A stretch of 64,000 bases of DNA from Haloplanus natans DSM 17983 (lineage in GTDB: Archaea > Halobacteriota > Halobacteria > Halobacteriales > Haloferacaceae), in contig NZ_KE386573.1 of NCBI RefSeq assembly GCF_000427685.1, forward strand, positions 2,836,938 to 2,900,937, given 5' to 3'. This document shows, piece after piece, positions 33,924 through 42,185 of the stretch; position 1 is the stretch's first letter; each line of letters begins with the position of its first letter. The notes beneath the pieces were generated by a model. The model had not been told where the DNA came from, ran no database searches, and saw only the letters and a list, made by a program, of their open reading frames with translations. Both the position numbers and the translations under genes were made by a program.

Positions 33924-34034
33924 GCGGTGGGGAACGTCTCGGTCGCCACGGCCGAGACGGTCGGCGGGATGGTCGACGAGGGGTAGGCGGTGGGGAACGT
34001 CTCGGTCGCCACGGCCGAGACGGTCGGCGACAGG
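33891..34034 (+). repeat. 63-bp tandem duplication with hairpin
   Basis: Two 63-bp units (33891-33953 and 33954-34016) differ at a single base and are followed by a partial third. The first unit starts in the last codons of the flavoprotein gene and includes its TAG stop. Each unit contains the hairpin CGTCTCGG-N9-CCGAGACG. Because 63 is a multiple of three, the original 3' end and frame are repeated exactly. The hairpins could act in transcript termination. Confidence 0.9.
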
Positions 34035-34080
34035 GAGTAGCGACCCAACGTACAAGCCGCCCGCGGCCCTACCCCTTCAT

Positions 34081-34434
34081 ATGTCCTCACTCGCGGACGA
34101 ACCGTGCGAAGCCTGTACGAGCGACGACGAACCCCTCACCAGCGACGAGTACTCGGAGTATCTCGATAGCGTCCGGTCGGACGTGTGGGAAGTCGTGGAC
34201 GACCACCACCTGACGGCCCACTACGAGTTCGACGACTTCCGTGACGCCCTGGAGTTCACGTACGAGATCGGCGAACTCGCGGAGGAGGAGTGGCACCACC
34301 CCGATATCGCGCTCGCGTGGGGGGAAGTCGAGGTGGAGATGTGGACCCACAAGATCGACGGCCTCCACAAGACGGACTTCGTGATGGCGGCGCGGATGGA
34401 CCGCCTCTACGGGCCGTACGAACCCGAGGAGTAA
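34081..34434 (+). CDS. phhB: Pterin-4a-carbinolamine dehydratase family protein
   Basis: A 117-residue protein of the PCD/DCoH family, which dehydrates 4a-hydroxytetrahydropterins. The active-site signature HHPDIALAW (near residue 73), followed by Trp/His spacing [13 protein letters not shown], is complete. The N-terminus includes CEAC, a small insertion typical of haloarchaeal members. No aromatic amino-acid hydroxylase is nearby; in archaea the enzyme may serve pterin or molybdopterin metabolism. ATG at 34081 follows the duplicated hairpin region by about 50 nt. Confidence 0.9.
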   Translation: MSSLADEPCEACTSDDEPLTSDEYSEYLDSVRSDVWEVVDDHHLTAHYEFDDFRDALEFTYEIGELAEEEWHHPDIALAWGEVEVEMWTHKIDGLHKTDFVMAARMDRLYGPYEPEE

Positions 34435-34475
34435 CCGATCCCAGTCCTTATCCCTCCGACAGCCGACGAACGGGT

Positions 34476-34943
34476 ATGGCTATCACTACTGGCGATACGG
34501 TTACCATCGAGTACACCGGCCGTCTCGACGACGGCTCCGTGTTCGACACGACGGACGAATCGGTCGCCGAGGAGGCCGGTCTACTCGACGAACAGCCAAA
34601 CCGGGAGTTCGAACCGCTCACCGTCGAGGTGGGCGAGGGTAATCTCATCGAAGGGATGGAGGAGGGTCTGCTGGGGCTCGAAGCGGGCGATTCGGAGACG
34701 CTCACCATCCCCCCCGCGGAGGCGTACGGTGAGGCCTCGGACGACCAGACCCGCGAGTTCGAGCGGGGCCGATTCGAGGAGATGGTCGGCCAAGAAGCCG
34801 CCGAAGGGATGCAGGTGCAGGCACAGGGCGGAGCGAGCGGGACGGTCACCACCATCTCCGACGACGCCGTCGAGGTGAGCTTTCAGCACCCGCTCGCGGG
34901 CGAGACGCTGACGTTCGAAATCGACGTCCTGTCGGTCGAATAG
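34476..34943 (+). CDS. FKBP-type peptidyl-prolyl isomerase, SlyD-like
   Basis: A 155-residue folding helper. The FKBP domain (residues 1-35 and 95-155) begins with GDTVTIEYTGRLDDGSVFDT and is interrupted by an insert-in-flap chaperone domain (about 80-130), the layout of archaeal short FKBPs and SlyD. The catalytic-pocket residues Tyr and Asp are in YTGRLDDG. It lacks the His-rich metal tail of bacterial SlyD. It lies 41 nt after phhB and 29 nt before mutL on the same strand, so readthrough transcription is possible. Confidence 0.92.
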   Translation: MAITTGDTVTIEYTGRLDDGSVFDTTDESVAEEAGLLDEQPNREFEPLTVEVGEGNLIEGMEEGLLGLEAGDSETLTIPPAEAYGEASDDQTREFERGRFEEMVGQEAAEGMQVQAQGGASGTVTTISDDAVEVSFQHPLAGETLTFEIDVLSVE

Positions 34944-34972
34944 TTCAATAGCCCGCCGACCGTCGTGCCCCC

Positions 34973-37096
34973 GTGAGCGAGACGCCGACCATCCACGCGC
35001 TCGACGACGCGACGGTGCGCCGAATCGCCGCCGGCGAGGTGGTCGAGCGCCCCGCTAGCGTCGTGAAGGAACTGCTCGAAAACAGCCTCGACGCCGACGC
35101 CTCGCGGGTGACCGTCGCCGTCGAGGGCGGTGGCGTCGAAGGTGTGCGCGTCCGCGACGACGGCGTCGGGATGACAGCCGCGGACCTCGAACGCGCGGTC
35201 GAAGAACACACGACGAGCAAGATCAGCGACGGCGACGACCTCGAAGCCGTGGGTACCCTCGGCTTCCGGGGCGAGGCGCTCCACACCATCGGCGCCGTCT
35301 CGCGGCTGACGATCCGCTCCCGACCCCGCGCGGGCGGGCGCGGACACGAACTCACGGTTGAGGGGGGCAACGCAGGCGACATCGAACCGTCGGGCTGTCC
35401 GCCCGGAACCGCCGTCGAGGTGGCGGACCTGTTTTACAACACGCCGGCGCGACGGAAGTTCCTCAAAACCGAGGCGACGGAGTTCGACCACGTCAACCGC
35501 GTGGTGACGCAGTACGCCCTCGCCAACCCGGACGTGGCGACGACGCTCGAACACGACGGACGCGAGGTGTTCTCGACGGAGGGTAGCGGCGACCTCGAAT
35601 CGACGGTGCTTGCCGTCTACGGCCGGGAAGTCGCGTCGGCGATGGTGAGCATCGACGCCGAACCCGAGAGTGGCTCCGTTACCGCGGTGTCGGGGGTGGT
35701 GAGCCATCCCGAGACGACGCGGGCCGGCCGGGAGTACCTCTCGACGTTCGTCAACGGCCGCTACGTCACCGCTGGGACGCTCCGCGAGGCGGTGCTTTCG
35801 GCCTACGGTGGCCAACTCGCGCCGGATCGCTTCCCCTTCGCCGTCCTCTTCGTCGAGGTGCCGCCGGACGAAGTCGACGTCAACGTCCATCCCCGAAAGA
35901 TGGAAGTCAGGTGGGAGCAAGAAGACGCCGTCGCCGACGCGGTGGAGACGGCAGTGCGCGAGGCGTTGTTAGCGGAGGGACTCGTCCGCTCGTCGGCGCC
36001 GCGGGGACGGTCCGCACCCGCGGAGACGGAGATCGACCCCGAGTCGCCGGCACGGGAGGTGGCGGGCGGCGAGGCCGCCGAGGCGGACGACGAGGCGGCC
36101 ACGCCGACCGACGACGCGCCATCGGCCGACGCGTCGGGGCGTGATGACGGGACGACGACGGATTCGGAGACGCCGGACGCCGACGGCGAGACGGCGCGGA
36201 CACACACGTCGACACTCGACGACGTGACCGGGGCGGCGCGGACGGCCGACTCGGCCGCGAAATCGGACACAACGGGGTCTGCACCGCCGTTGACGGACGA
36301 GTCGGATTCGCGTCGGGACGCCGGCGACGCGAGCGCGAGAACGAACGATCGGGCAGTTGCCGACGAGGGCGTGACCGCGCATCCGGCGACCGACGATACG
36401 GACCGGGACTGGTGCGGCGGCGCCGTCGCGCCCACCGACCAACGGACCCTCGACGGCGAGACGGCGACGCCGGACCGCGAGTTCGACCGCTTGCCCGCGA
36501 TGCGCGTCCTCGGCCAGTTCGACGAGACGTACGTCGTCGCGGAGACGCCGGATGGCCTGGTCCTGATCGACCAGCACGCGGCGGACGAACGGATCAACTA
36601 CGAACGGCTCCAGGGGAAGCTGAGCGGCGAAACGCCGACGCAGGCGCTCGCCGAGCCGGTCGAACTCGAACTCACGGGGCGGGAGTCGGAGCTGTTCGCG
36701 ACCTACCGCGACGCGCTGGCGGCGTTGGGCTTTCACGCCGACCGGGTCGCCGACCGGACCGTCGAGGTGCGGACGGTGCCGACGGTGTTCGATTCGGCGC
36801 TCGACCCGTCGCTCCTGCGCGATGCGCTGACGGGCTTTGCGGACGGATCGGCGGGCGAGACGGTCGACGCCGTGGCCGACGCCCTCCTCGCGGATCTGGC
36901 GTGCTATCCCTCCATTACGGGCAACACGTCGCTGACGGAGGGATCGGTGGTCGACTTACTCGGCGCCCTCGACGACTGTGAGAACCCCTTCGCCTGCCCG
37001 CACGGGCGGCCGGTCGTCGTCGCGTTCGATCGCGTGGAGATCGAGGATCGGTTCGAACGCGATTATCCGGGGCACGCCGGGCGGCGGGCGGAGTGA
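34973..37096 (+). CDS. mutL: DNA mismatch repair protein MutL with nicking endonuclease motif
   Basis: A 707-residue MutL. The N-terminal GHKL ATPase has RRIAAGEVVERPASVVKELL (near 14-33), ENSLDADA and GFRGEALHTIGAVS, with DVNVHPRKMEVRW near 303. Residues 340-490 are a long acidic Asp/Thr/Ser linker, expected to be disordered. The C-terminal domain carries DQHAADERINYE (near 533), matching the metal-binding endonuclease motif DQHA-x2-E-x4-E. It therefore should nick DNA itself, consistent with no mutH. The start is GTG at 34973. It works with MutS encoded 3.4 kb upstream. Confidence 0.95.
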   Translation: MSETPTIHALDDATVRRIAAGEVVERPASVVKELLENSLDADASRVTVAVEGGGVEGVRVRDDGVGMTAADLERAVEEHTTSKISDGDDLEAVGTLGFRGEALHTIGAVSRLTIRSRPRAGGRGHELTVEGGNAGDIEPSGCPPGTAVEVADLFYNTPARRKFLKTEATEFDHVNRVVTQYALANPDVATTLEHDGREVFSTEGSGDLESTVLAVYGREVASAMVSIDAEPESGSVTAVSGVVSHPETTRAGREYLSTFVNGRYVTAGTLREAVLSAYGGQLAPDRFPFAVLFVEVPPDEVDVNVHPRKMEVRWEQEDAVADAVETAVREALLAEGLVRSSAPRGRSAPAETEIDPESPAREVAGGEAAEADDEAATPTDDAPSADASGRDDGTTTDSETPDADGETARTHTSTLDDVTGAARTADSAAKSDTTGSAPPLTDESDSRRDAGDASARTNDRAVADEGVTAHPATDDTDRDWCGGAVAPTDQRTLDGETATPDREFDRLPAMRVLGQFDETYVVAETPDGLVLIDQHAADERINYERLQGKLSGETPTQALAEPVELELTGRESELFATYRDALAALGFHADRVADRTVEVRTVPTVFDSALDPSLLRDALTGFADGSAGETVDAVADALLADLACYPSITGNTSLTEGSVVDLLGALDDCENPFACPHGRPVVVAFDRVEIEDRFERDYPGHAGRRAE

Positions 37097-37167
37097 GCCG
37101 CGTCGGCGGCGAGACGCGGCGCGTCGAGCGGGCACATCTTTTTGCGCCACTCTGCCGAAATGCGCTC

Positions 37168-38118
37168 GTGACCGATCTGGTAACCGTCGGCGAAGCCACC
37201 CTCCGGTTCTCGCCGCCACGTGGCGAACGCATCGAGACGGCGGGGACGTTCGCGGCCCACGTGGGCGGTCCGGAGAGCAACGTCGCGGCCGCGGCGGCGA
37301 CGATGGGGCTCGACGCCGTCTGGCTGTCGAAACTCCCCGACACGGCGCTCGGGCGGCGGGTGGTCGGCGACCTGCGCCGGCACGGCGTCCGGACGGGCGT
37401 GGTGTGGACCGACGCCGACGACGGCCGGCTGTCGACCGCGTTCGTCGAGCGCGGCGGGACCGCCGGGGCGACGACCGTTACGGACCGCGACGACGCCGCG
37501 GTGACGACGATGACCGAAGACGACGTGCCACTCGGCGTGCTCCGCGACGCCGAGACGGTGTTCGTCGGCGGCGCGACGCCCGCCCGCTCGGAGACGCTCT
37601 TGGAGACGACGGAGTGGCTCCTGTCGGTGGCGAGCGACGCGGGGGCGACGTGCGCGTTCGACACGCGGTTCGGGGCGACGGGGCTCGACGCCGCGACGGC
37701 CCGTGAACTGTACGACCGCCTGCTCGACGACGTGGACGTGTTGATCGTCGACGAGACGGACGCCGAGGCGGTGTACGGCCTCGACGGCGACGTGGTGCCG
37801 ACGGGCCACAGCCTCCGGACGCGGTACGACTGCGAGACGGTGGTCGTCACCCGCGAGGACCCGACCCACGCGGTCGTCGGGCTGGAAGGCGAGTCGATCT
37901 ACGAAGTACCGCCGTACGAAGCCGACACGCGGGACCCTGCGGGCGTCCACGACGCGTTCGTCGGTGGCTTTCTGTCGGGACGACACCGCGGCGCCGGCGT
38001 ACGGGAGGCGTTGCGCGACGGCGCGGCGACCGCGGCGCTCAAACGGACCATCGTCGGTGACGCCGTCGTCGGCTCGCGCCGGGACGTCGTGGAGATACAG
38101 GCTCGCCGGGAGCGGTAG
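37168..38118 (+). CDS. PfkB-family sugar kinase, KDG-kinase-like
   Basis: A 316-residue ribokinase-family protein related to haloarchaeal 2-keto-3-deoxygluconate kinase by its N-terminus (LVTVGEATLRFSPPRGERIE) and AAHVGGPESNVAAAAATMG (near 30-45). The usual anion-hole/catalytic signature DTTGAGD is altered to TRDPAGVHDAFVGGF (near 255): the Asp base is kept but the GAG loop is not. ATP-site VVVTREDPTHAVVG is present. It may have a changed substrate or reduced activity. The start is GTG at 37168. The gene begins 71 nt after mutL with no clear functional link. Confidence 0.78.
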   Translation: MTDLVTVGEATLRFSPPRGERIETAGTFAAHVGGPESNVAAAAATMGLDAVWLSKLPDTALGRRVVGDLRRHGVRTGVVWTDADDGRLSTAFVERGGTAGATTVTDRDDAAVTTMTEDDVPLGVLRDAETVFVGGATPARSETLLETTEWLLSVASDAGATCAFDTRFGATGLDAATARELYDRLLDDVDVLIVDETDAEAVYGLDGDVVPTGHSLRTRYDCETVVVTREDPTHAVVGLEGESIYEVPPYEADTRDPAGVHDAFVGGFLSGRHRGAGVREALRDGAATAALKRTIVGDAVVGSRRDVVEIQARRER

Positions 38119-38404
38119 GCTGGAAAAGCGGCAGCAGCCGACCCACACCCGGTCGGGGAGACGGGTGGGGCCGGACGGAACGTCGGTCGGGGAGACGCTG
38201 CGGGGACCGACGCCACCGGCACACGGGGAGGTCGTCCGGAAGGCGTCGGCAGTTCCACGTACACCCGGTGGGCGCATAAATCCATCAAAGGCTTAGATTC
38301 GCGTTTCAGTCTCGAGGGGCCTTCGGATGTCGGACGCCCCGATGGGCGGGCACGCCGGCGACGGACGGAGTGACCGTCGACGTTGGGAGCCGGCCGAGGG
38401 GCGA

Positions 38405-38734
38405 TCACTCGATGTCGACGTGTTCCGAGCCATCGAACGCCCCGTCGAGTTCGTCGCTGGGATTCTGCGCGACGGCCGAGCCGAGCGCGCCGATACCGCC
38501 GAGATCGCCGGTGATCCACGTGATGCTCCCGCTGGATTCGAGGAATCCGAACCGCCCGTTCGCCTCGTCGATAACGAGGACGCCAGCGAAGAAGCCGTTC
38601 TGGCCTTCCGCGATAGTCGCGTCGTACCCCTGTGCTTCGAGCTGTGGCCGGTAGCGCTCCAGCCGTTCTTCGAGCCGTTCTCGCTCCGCGTTCGTGAGCT
38701 GATCGAAATACTGGGTCAGTGGTTCGTCGGTCAT
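38405..38734 (-). CDS. Small protein, last gene of the DUF2589 operon
   Basis: An unrecognised 109-residue acidic protein. Residues 1-35 are helical with many charges (QLTNAERERLEERLERYRPQ), and 40-95 are beta/Gly-rich (GFFAGVLVIDEANGRFGF, ITWITGDLGGIGALGSAV). It has no signal peptide or clear membrane helix, though the Gly-rich stretch is mildly hydrophobic. Its ATG overlaps the stop of the helix-hairpin-helix gene by 4 nt, so it is co-translated. This makes it a constant-looking fourth part of the cassette. No function is assigned. Confidence 0.6.
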   Translation of the reverse strand: MTDEPLTQYFDQLTNAERERLEERLERYRPQLEAQGYDATIAEGQNGFFAGVLVIDEANGRFGFLESSGSITWITGDLGGIGALGSAVAQNPSDELDGAFDGSEHVDIE

Positions 38735-39612
38735 GTCTCCTCTTCCGTCGTGTCGGGTTCGTCGCTCGATTCGTCGGCCTCGGTCCCGGGACGCATCGCC
38801 GCTGCGTCCTCGAGAGCCCGGAGTTTGGTGCTTGCTTCGTCGATCCATCGCTCCGCACGCTCGGACGAGACGCTCACCGACTCGGAAGTCGTCGCCTCGG
38901 CTATCTCCTCGGGTGAGCGCTCGACCAGCGACGAGAGCGCCGTGATCCCCGCGTCCCGGAGCCGGGTCCCGAACACGGGACCGATCCCGTCGACGAGTTC
39001 GACCGGAAGCGCCTCGTCGTCCGCCGACAGGAGCGCGATCAACCCACGGGCTTCGTCGAGCCAGGCCGCCGTCGTCTCCGGTGACACGTCGACGCCTTCG
39101 CGCTCGACGGCCGCGGAGAGCTCCGTCGGCGATCGATCGACGAGATCCGTCAGCCGTTCGATGCCCACGGCTTCGAGCGCCGCCCGATGCTCCGGGTCGA
39201 TGTCCTCGACGGCGTCGATCGATTCGTCCACGACCGTCGAGGCGTCCTCGTCCACGCGCTCGCGTGCCTTCGACGGACCGTCGTCGGTCGGGACGAGTCC
39301 GTCCAGGTCGTCGAGGTCCCCCCGTTCGAGGAGTTCGAGCAGATCGACGGTGAAGGTGAGTTGCGAGGCGTCCGCCTCGCCGGCGTCGGTCACGAACACC
39401 TCGGTTCCGCGTTTCGTCTCCTCGGCGACCAACCCCACGTCGAGGGTGATTTCCACCTCGCTCGCGTGGTAGACTGGGACGGCGACGTCGTCGGGGACGG
39501 TCCCCGATTCCAGAAGCTCCGCCAGTCGCTGGTGTCCGTGCTGGAGTGCCTGCATCTCCGCCTCGGAGAACGAGTCGTACAGCGACGCGAGGAACTCGGT
39601 GAGTTCAGTCAT
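38731..39612 (-). CDS. Helix-hairpin-helix protein with DUF2589-like N-terminus
   Basis: A 293-residue cytoplasmic protein. Residues 1-30 are a helix, and 40-90 contain VPVYHASEVEITLDVGL, which resembles the VPLL...IPYFEVSRVTVDFNVKL core of the DUF2589 protein two genes upstream. Residues 140-265 contain two helix-hairpin-helix repeats (ALEAVGIERLTDLVDRSP; LVDGIGPVFGTRLRDAGITAL), a fold used for DNA or protein contact. The tail is acidic. It overlaps its upstream gene by 8 nt and its downstream gene by 4 nt. A role as adaptor between the beta-sandwich proteins and another target is an inference. Confidence 0.65.
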   Translation of the reverse strand: MTELTEFLASLYDSFSEAEMQALQHGHQRLAELLESGTVPDDVAVPVYHASEVEITLDVGLVAEETKRGTEVFVTDAGEADASQLTFTVDLLELLERGDLDDLDGLVPTDDGPSKARERVDEDASTVVDESIDAVEDIDPEHRAALEAVGIERLTDLVDRSPTELSAAVEREGVDVSPETTAAWLDEARGLIALLSADDEALPVELVDGIGPVFGTRLRDAGITALSSLVERSPEEIAEATTSESVSVSSERAERWIDEASTKLRALEDAAAMRPGTEADESSDEPDTTEEET

Positions 39613-40222
39613 CGCGGTTGTCCGACTCGGCTTCGTGCACCCGTTCCGGCGTGATCGACGACGCCCGACGACGCTTCTCGAGGCGTTCGGTTCGCTTCTC
39701 GTCGACCCGTTCGAAGACGGCGTTGTTCGCCGCCCGTTCCAACATCTCCATGCCGGTCGATCCGTTCTCGAGTTCGGCGACCATCCGGATGTTCATGTCG
39801 AACTGTGCTTTCGTCGTCCGGTCGAGCGTCGTCGACTGGCCGGCCGGTTTGACGTTCAGACGGCGGGGCGCCGAGACGCGACCCAGTTTCGTCGATCGAT
39901 CGGTCCCTTCGGTCTCCGTGATCCGCGCGGAGAACTCCTCCTCGATCTTGCTGACCTGTAGGTTCGGCAACGAGAGGAACAACAGGAGGGGAACGTCGAT
40001 CTCCTTGCTGACGCGTCGCTCCCGTCCGGTCTCCGGGTCGACCTCGGTCGTCGTGTAGCCGAACGTCACCGTGACCAGGTCGCCGTCCGAATCGAACCCG
40101 GTTTCCAGCAGCATCTCGATCGTCTCGGACTGAGACTGAATGCTGGCGTCGATAGCCGCCACCAGCGGCCCGGAAAAGAGGACCGAGAGCGGCAGGTTCT
40201 CCAGATCGTCGAGTCCCGTCAC
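39605..40222 (-). CDS. DUF2589 family protein (second gene of operon)
   Basis: A 205-residue protein of the uncharacterised DUF2589 family. The family pattern is visible: LSVLFSGPLVAAIDASIQ (residues 12-29) with METGF-like LLETGF, the beta segment DLVTVTFGYTT, VPLLLFLSLPNLQVSKIEEE near 77, and the C-terminal FDMNIRMVAELENGSTGMEM near 145. The end is charged and helical (RTERLEKRRRASS). It has no export signal. It follows a paralogue by 7 nt and overlaps the helix-hairpin-helix gene by 8 nt, indicating an obligate set. Confidence 0.75.
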   Translation of the reverse strand: MTGLDDLENLPLSVLFSGPLVAAIDASIQSQSETIEMLLETGFDSDGDLVTVTFGYTTTEVDPETGRERRVSKEIDVPLLLFLSLPNLQVSKIEEEFSARITETEGTDRSTKLGRVSAPRRLNVKPAGQSTTLDRTTKAQFDMNIRMVAELENGSTGMEMLERAANNAVFERVDEKRTERLEKRRRASSITPERVHEAESDNRDD

Positions 40223-40229
40223 GCTTCAC

Positions 40230-40838
40230 CTACGGACTCGGCGACGACTCGGTCGTCTCCGTTTCGGTGATCGTCTCTTCCAGAACGTCGAACACTCTGG
40301 TGACGCCCGTCGGCGGTTCGACGCTCTCCGCCTCGACGTGGACGCTCTGGTCGTAGGTCCGCTCGATCTTCTGGGACTGGCTCTTCTGTTTCTGGTAACT
40401 CGCACTCACCTTCCACTTGACGTTGCCCGTGAACCAGCCCTGTTTGCCCTTGACCTCGCTGTCGATATCGAACTTGCTCGACGTCGCGTACGTCTGGACG
40501 GAGTTCAGTTTGACGTTGAAATCGACGGTGACCCGGCTGACTTCGAAGTACGGAATGTTGACCAGCAACAGGAGCGGCACCCGCATCTCGAACTCCTTTG
40601 TCGACTCGGCGCCCGATTCGTCGTCGATGACCGTCTTCTTGTACGAAAACGTCACGTACACCGGCTTCCGCGACGACTCCCAGTCGTCGGCCGCGTCCTG
40701 GAAGCCGACGTCCTGGATGAACTTCGCGGCCGTCATCGACGCGTCGGCGTTCGCCTCGACGGCCGCGTTGAGTGGCCCGCCGATGATCGTCCCGTAGGGA
40801 ATACTACCTAACTCGCCGGGGAAGTTTGGATTGGGCAT
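40230..40838 (-). CDS. DUF2589 family protein (first gene of operon)
   Basis: A 202-residue DUF2589 protein, closer to the family consensus than its neighbour. It has IIGGPLNAAVEANADASMTA (residues 18-37) and FIQDVGF, then VYVTFSYKKTV, RVPLLLLVNIPYFEVSRVTV near 87, VDFNVKLNSV, a polar middle part, and the C-terminal HVEAESVEPPTGVTRVFDVL near 170. The chosen ATG at 40838 gives a short MPNPNFPGEL leader; an upstream Met 8 codons earlier is possible. It heads a four-gene operon (40838 to 38405). DUF2589 has no known function. Confidence 0.8.
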   Translation of the reverse strand: MPNPNFPGELGSIPYGTIIGGPLNAAVEANADASMTAAKFIQDVGFQDAADDWESSRKPVYVTFSYKKTVIDDESGAESTKEFEMRVPLLLLVNIPYFEVSRVTVDFNVKLNSVQTYATSSKFDIDSEVKGKQGWFTGNVKWKVSASYQKQKSQSQKIERTYDQSVHVEAESVEPPTGVTRVFDVLEETITETETTESSPSP

Positions 40839-40954
40839 ATGATACCTCAAACAGCTTGACACTCGGAGAGATGTTAAGTGTTTTCGCCGTTACCGGCACT
40901 GAACGGCGCGTTCCGACCGGCTAACCTTATGCTGTCAGCCAGCGTCCGAGTGTC

Positions 40955-41695
40955 ATGCAGTGGAATCGTTTGGTCACGCTGGGTGTCGCCGTACTGATGC
41001 TGACGGCCGGCTGTCTCGGTGGCGGCACTCCCGCCGACGGTCCGGAGCTGACCGATCCGGAGGCGGCGCTACGTGACGCCGGGAGCTTCACGGTCACGTG
41101 GCAGTACGCCGGCGTCGACGCGAGCGGAGCCCGAACCGAGGTGCACCAGAAGTACTACGCCGACCTGCGTGGCGAACGCTCGCTTGCGAGTACGTCGTCG
41201 TTCCGCGACGGCCAACCCGACGGCACCACCGAGCAGTTCGTCGCCGACGGGACGATCTACCTCCGCACGGGCCCGGCGGACGCGCCCTCGTACGCCGCCT
41301 ACCCCGGCACCGCGGACGTGGTCGGCACCGCCATCGCGCTCTCGCAGGCTCGCGCCTACGGCGCGAACGAGGACATGACAAAGCGCGGCACCGAGCGCTT
41401 CGACGGCGTGACCGTCACCCGCTACGAACTCTCCGAAGCCGATTCGCAGTTGATCCAAGCCGGCTCCGCGGCGACGGGCGGCGCGCCCGGCACCGCCGAA
41501 ATCACCGACTTCCACTACGTCGTCCTCGTCGACGCGGACGGCCTCTCGCGATACGAGTCGTGGTCGTTCACCGGTCGAACCGCGGAAGGCCGGACGGTGA
41601 GCGGCGAGTGGGAGTACTCGCTGACGACGGTCGGATCGACGGCAGTCGAAGACCCCGGGTGGCTGGCGGCGGCGCAGGCGACGGTGAACGCGTGA
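40955..41695 (+). CDS. Haloarchaeal lipoprotein of unknown function
   Basis: A 246-residue exported lipoprotein. The signal peptide ends in the lipobox LTAGC at residue 20, followed by GGGTPADGP. The mature domain is beta-rich (SFTVTWQYAGVDASGAR, YYADLRGERSLAST, VTRYELSEADSQLIQAG, YVVLVDADGLSRYESWSF) and resembles LolA/LppX-like lipoprotein folds seen widely in haloarchaea. A role in carrying or sensing a hydrophobic ligand at the outer face is possible but unproven. It is divergent from the DUF2589 operon with 116 nt between starts. Confidence 0.8.
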   Translation: MQWNRLVTLGVAVLMLTAGCLGGGTPADGPELTDPEAALRDAGSFTVTWQYAGVDASGARTEVHQKYYADLRGERSLASTSSFRDGQPDGTTEQFVADGTIYLRTGPADAPSYAAYPGTADVVGTAIALSQARAYGANEDMTKRGTERFDGVTVTRYELSEADSQLIQAGSAATGGAPGTAEITDFHYVVLVDADGLSRYESWSFTGRTAEGRTVSGEWEYSLTTVGSTAVEDPGWLAAAQATVNA

Positions 41696-42185
41696 GTATC
41701 GAACATATATAAGAAATAAATGTATTTTTTATTTCCTACATATTTGTGTACTGTCGATCGGCAGCGGAGTCGGCGGAAAACCCGCTATTCTGTATCGTAG
41801 GCGCTCGAAAAGCGACGTTTCGGACGGTGAACGGCGGTCGAACGCCGGTCGAGTTGGGATTCGTCACATCCGTCGGTCGACGCCGGCCGTATCAATACGA
41901 GAACCACCACGAAACTCCGTCTATCGTTCGAAAATCATCGACCGCCGCTGGAACAGTGACGAGCAGATCGGATGCCCGTCGAGTTTTCTGTTTCGATACA
42001 CTTCTTTTGAACAGAGTATTATCTGATATTTGTAGAGGCCGGTAGAGCCCGACCACGTGAACGACTTCGTGCGGCGTCGATCCGCCGACCCTCGGCGTGA
42101 TCGGTTCTCGACCGAACGGACCGACCCACGGCCGGCCGTGTCGAATGGGAGTCTTTTTTGAGCTAGCACCTGCATAGTTCCCTGT
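41696..42185. other. 490-bp gene-free AT-richer spacer
   Basis: No convincing gene is seen. The stretch starts with a very AT-rich run (41700-41745), which may serve as terminator, and has promoter-like runs near 42010-42035 (AGAGTATTATCTGATATTTG) and a T-rich TCTTTTTTGAG about 30 nt before the VOC gene's ATG. Short open frames here show no codon or protein features of a real gene. It marks the left edge of the accessory region. Confidence 0.6.

Noticed and set aside
41746-42045. A 99-codon open frame in the spacer before the VOC gene
   Set aside because: Codon use and composition do not resemble haloarchaeal genes, and no domain or start context supports it.
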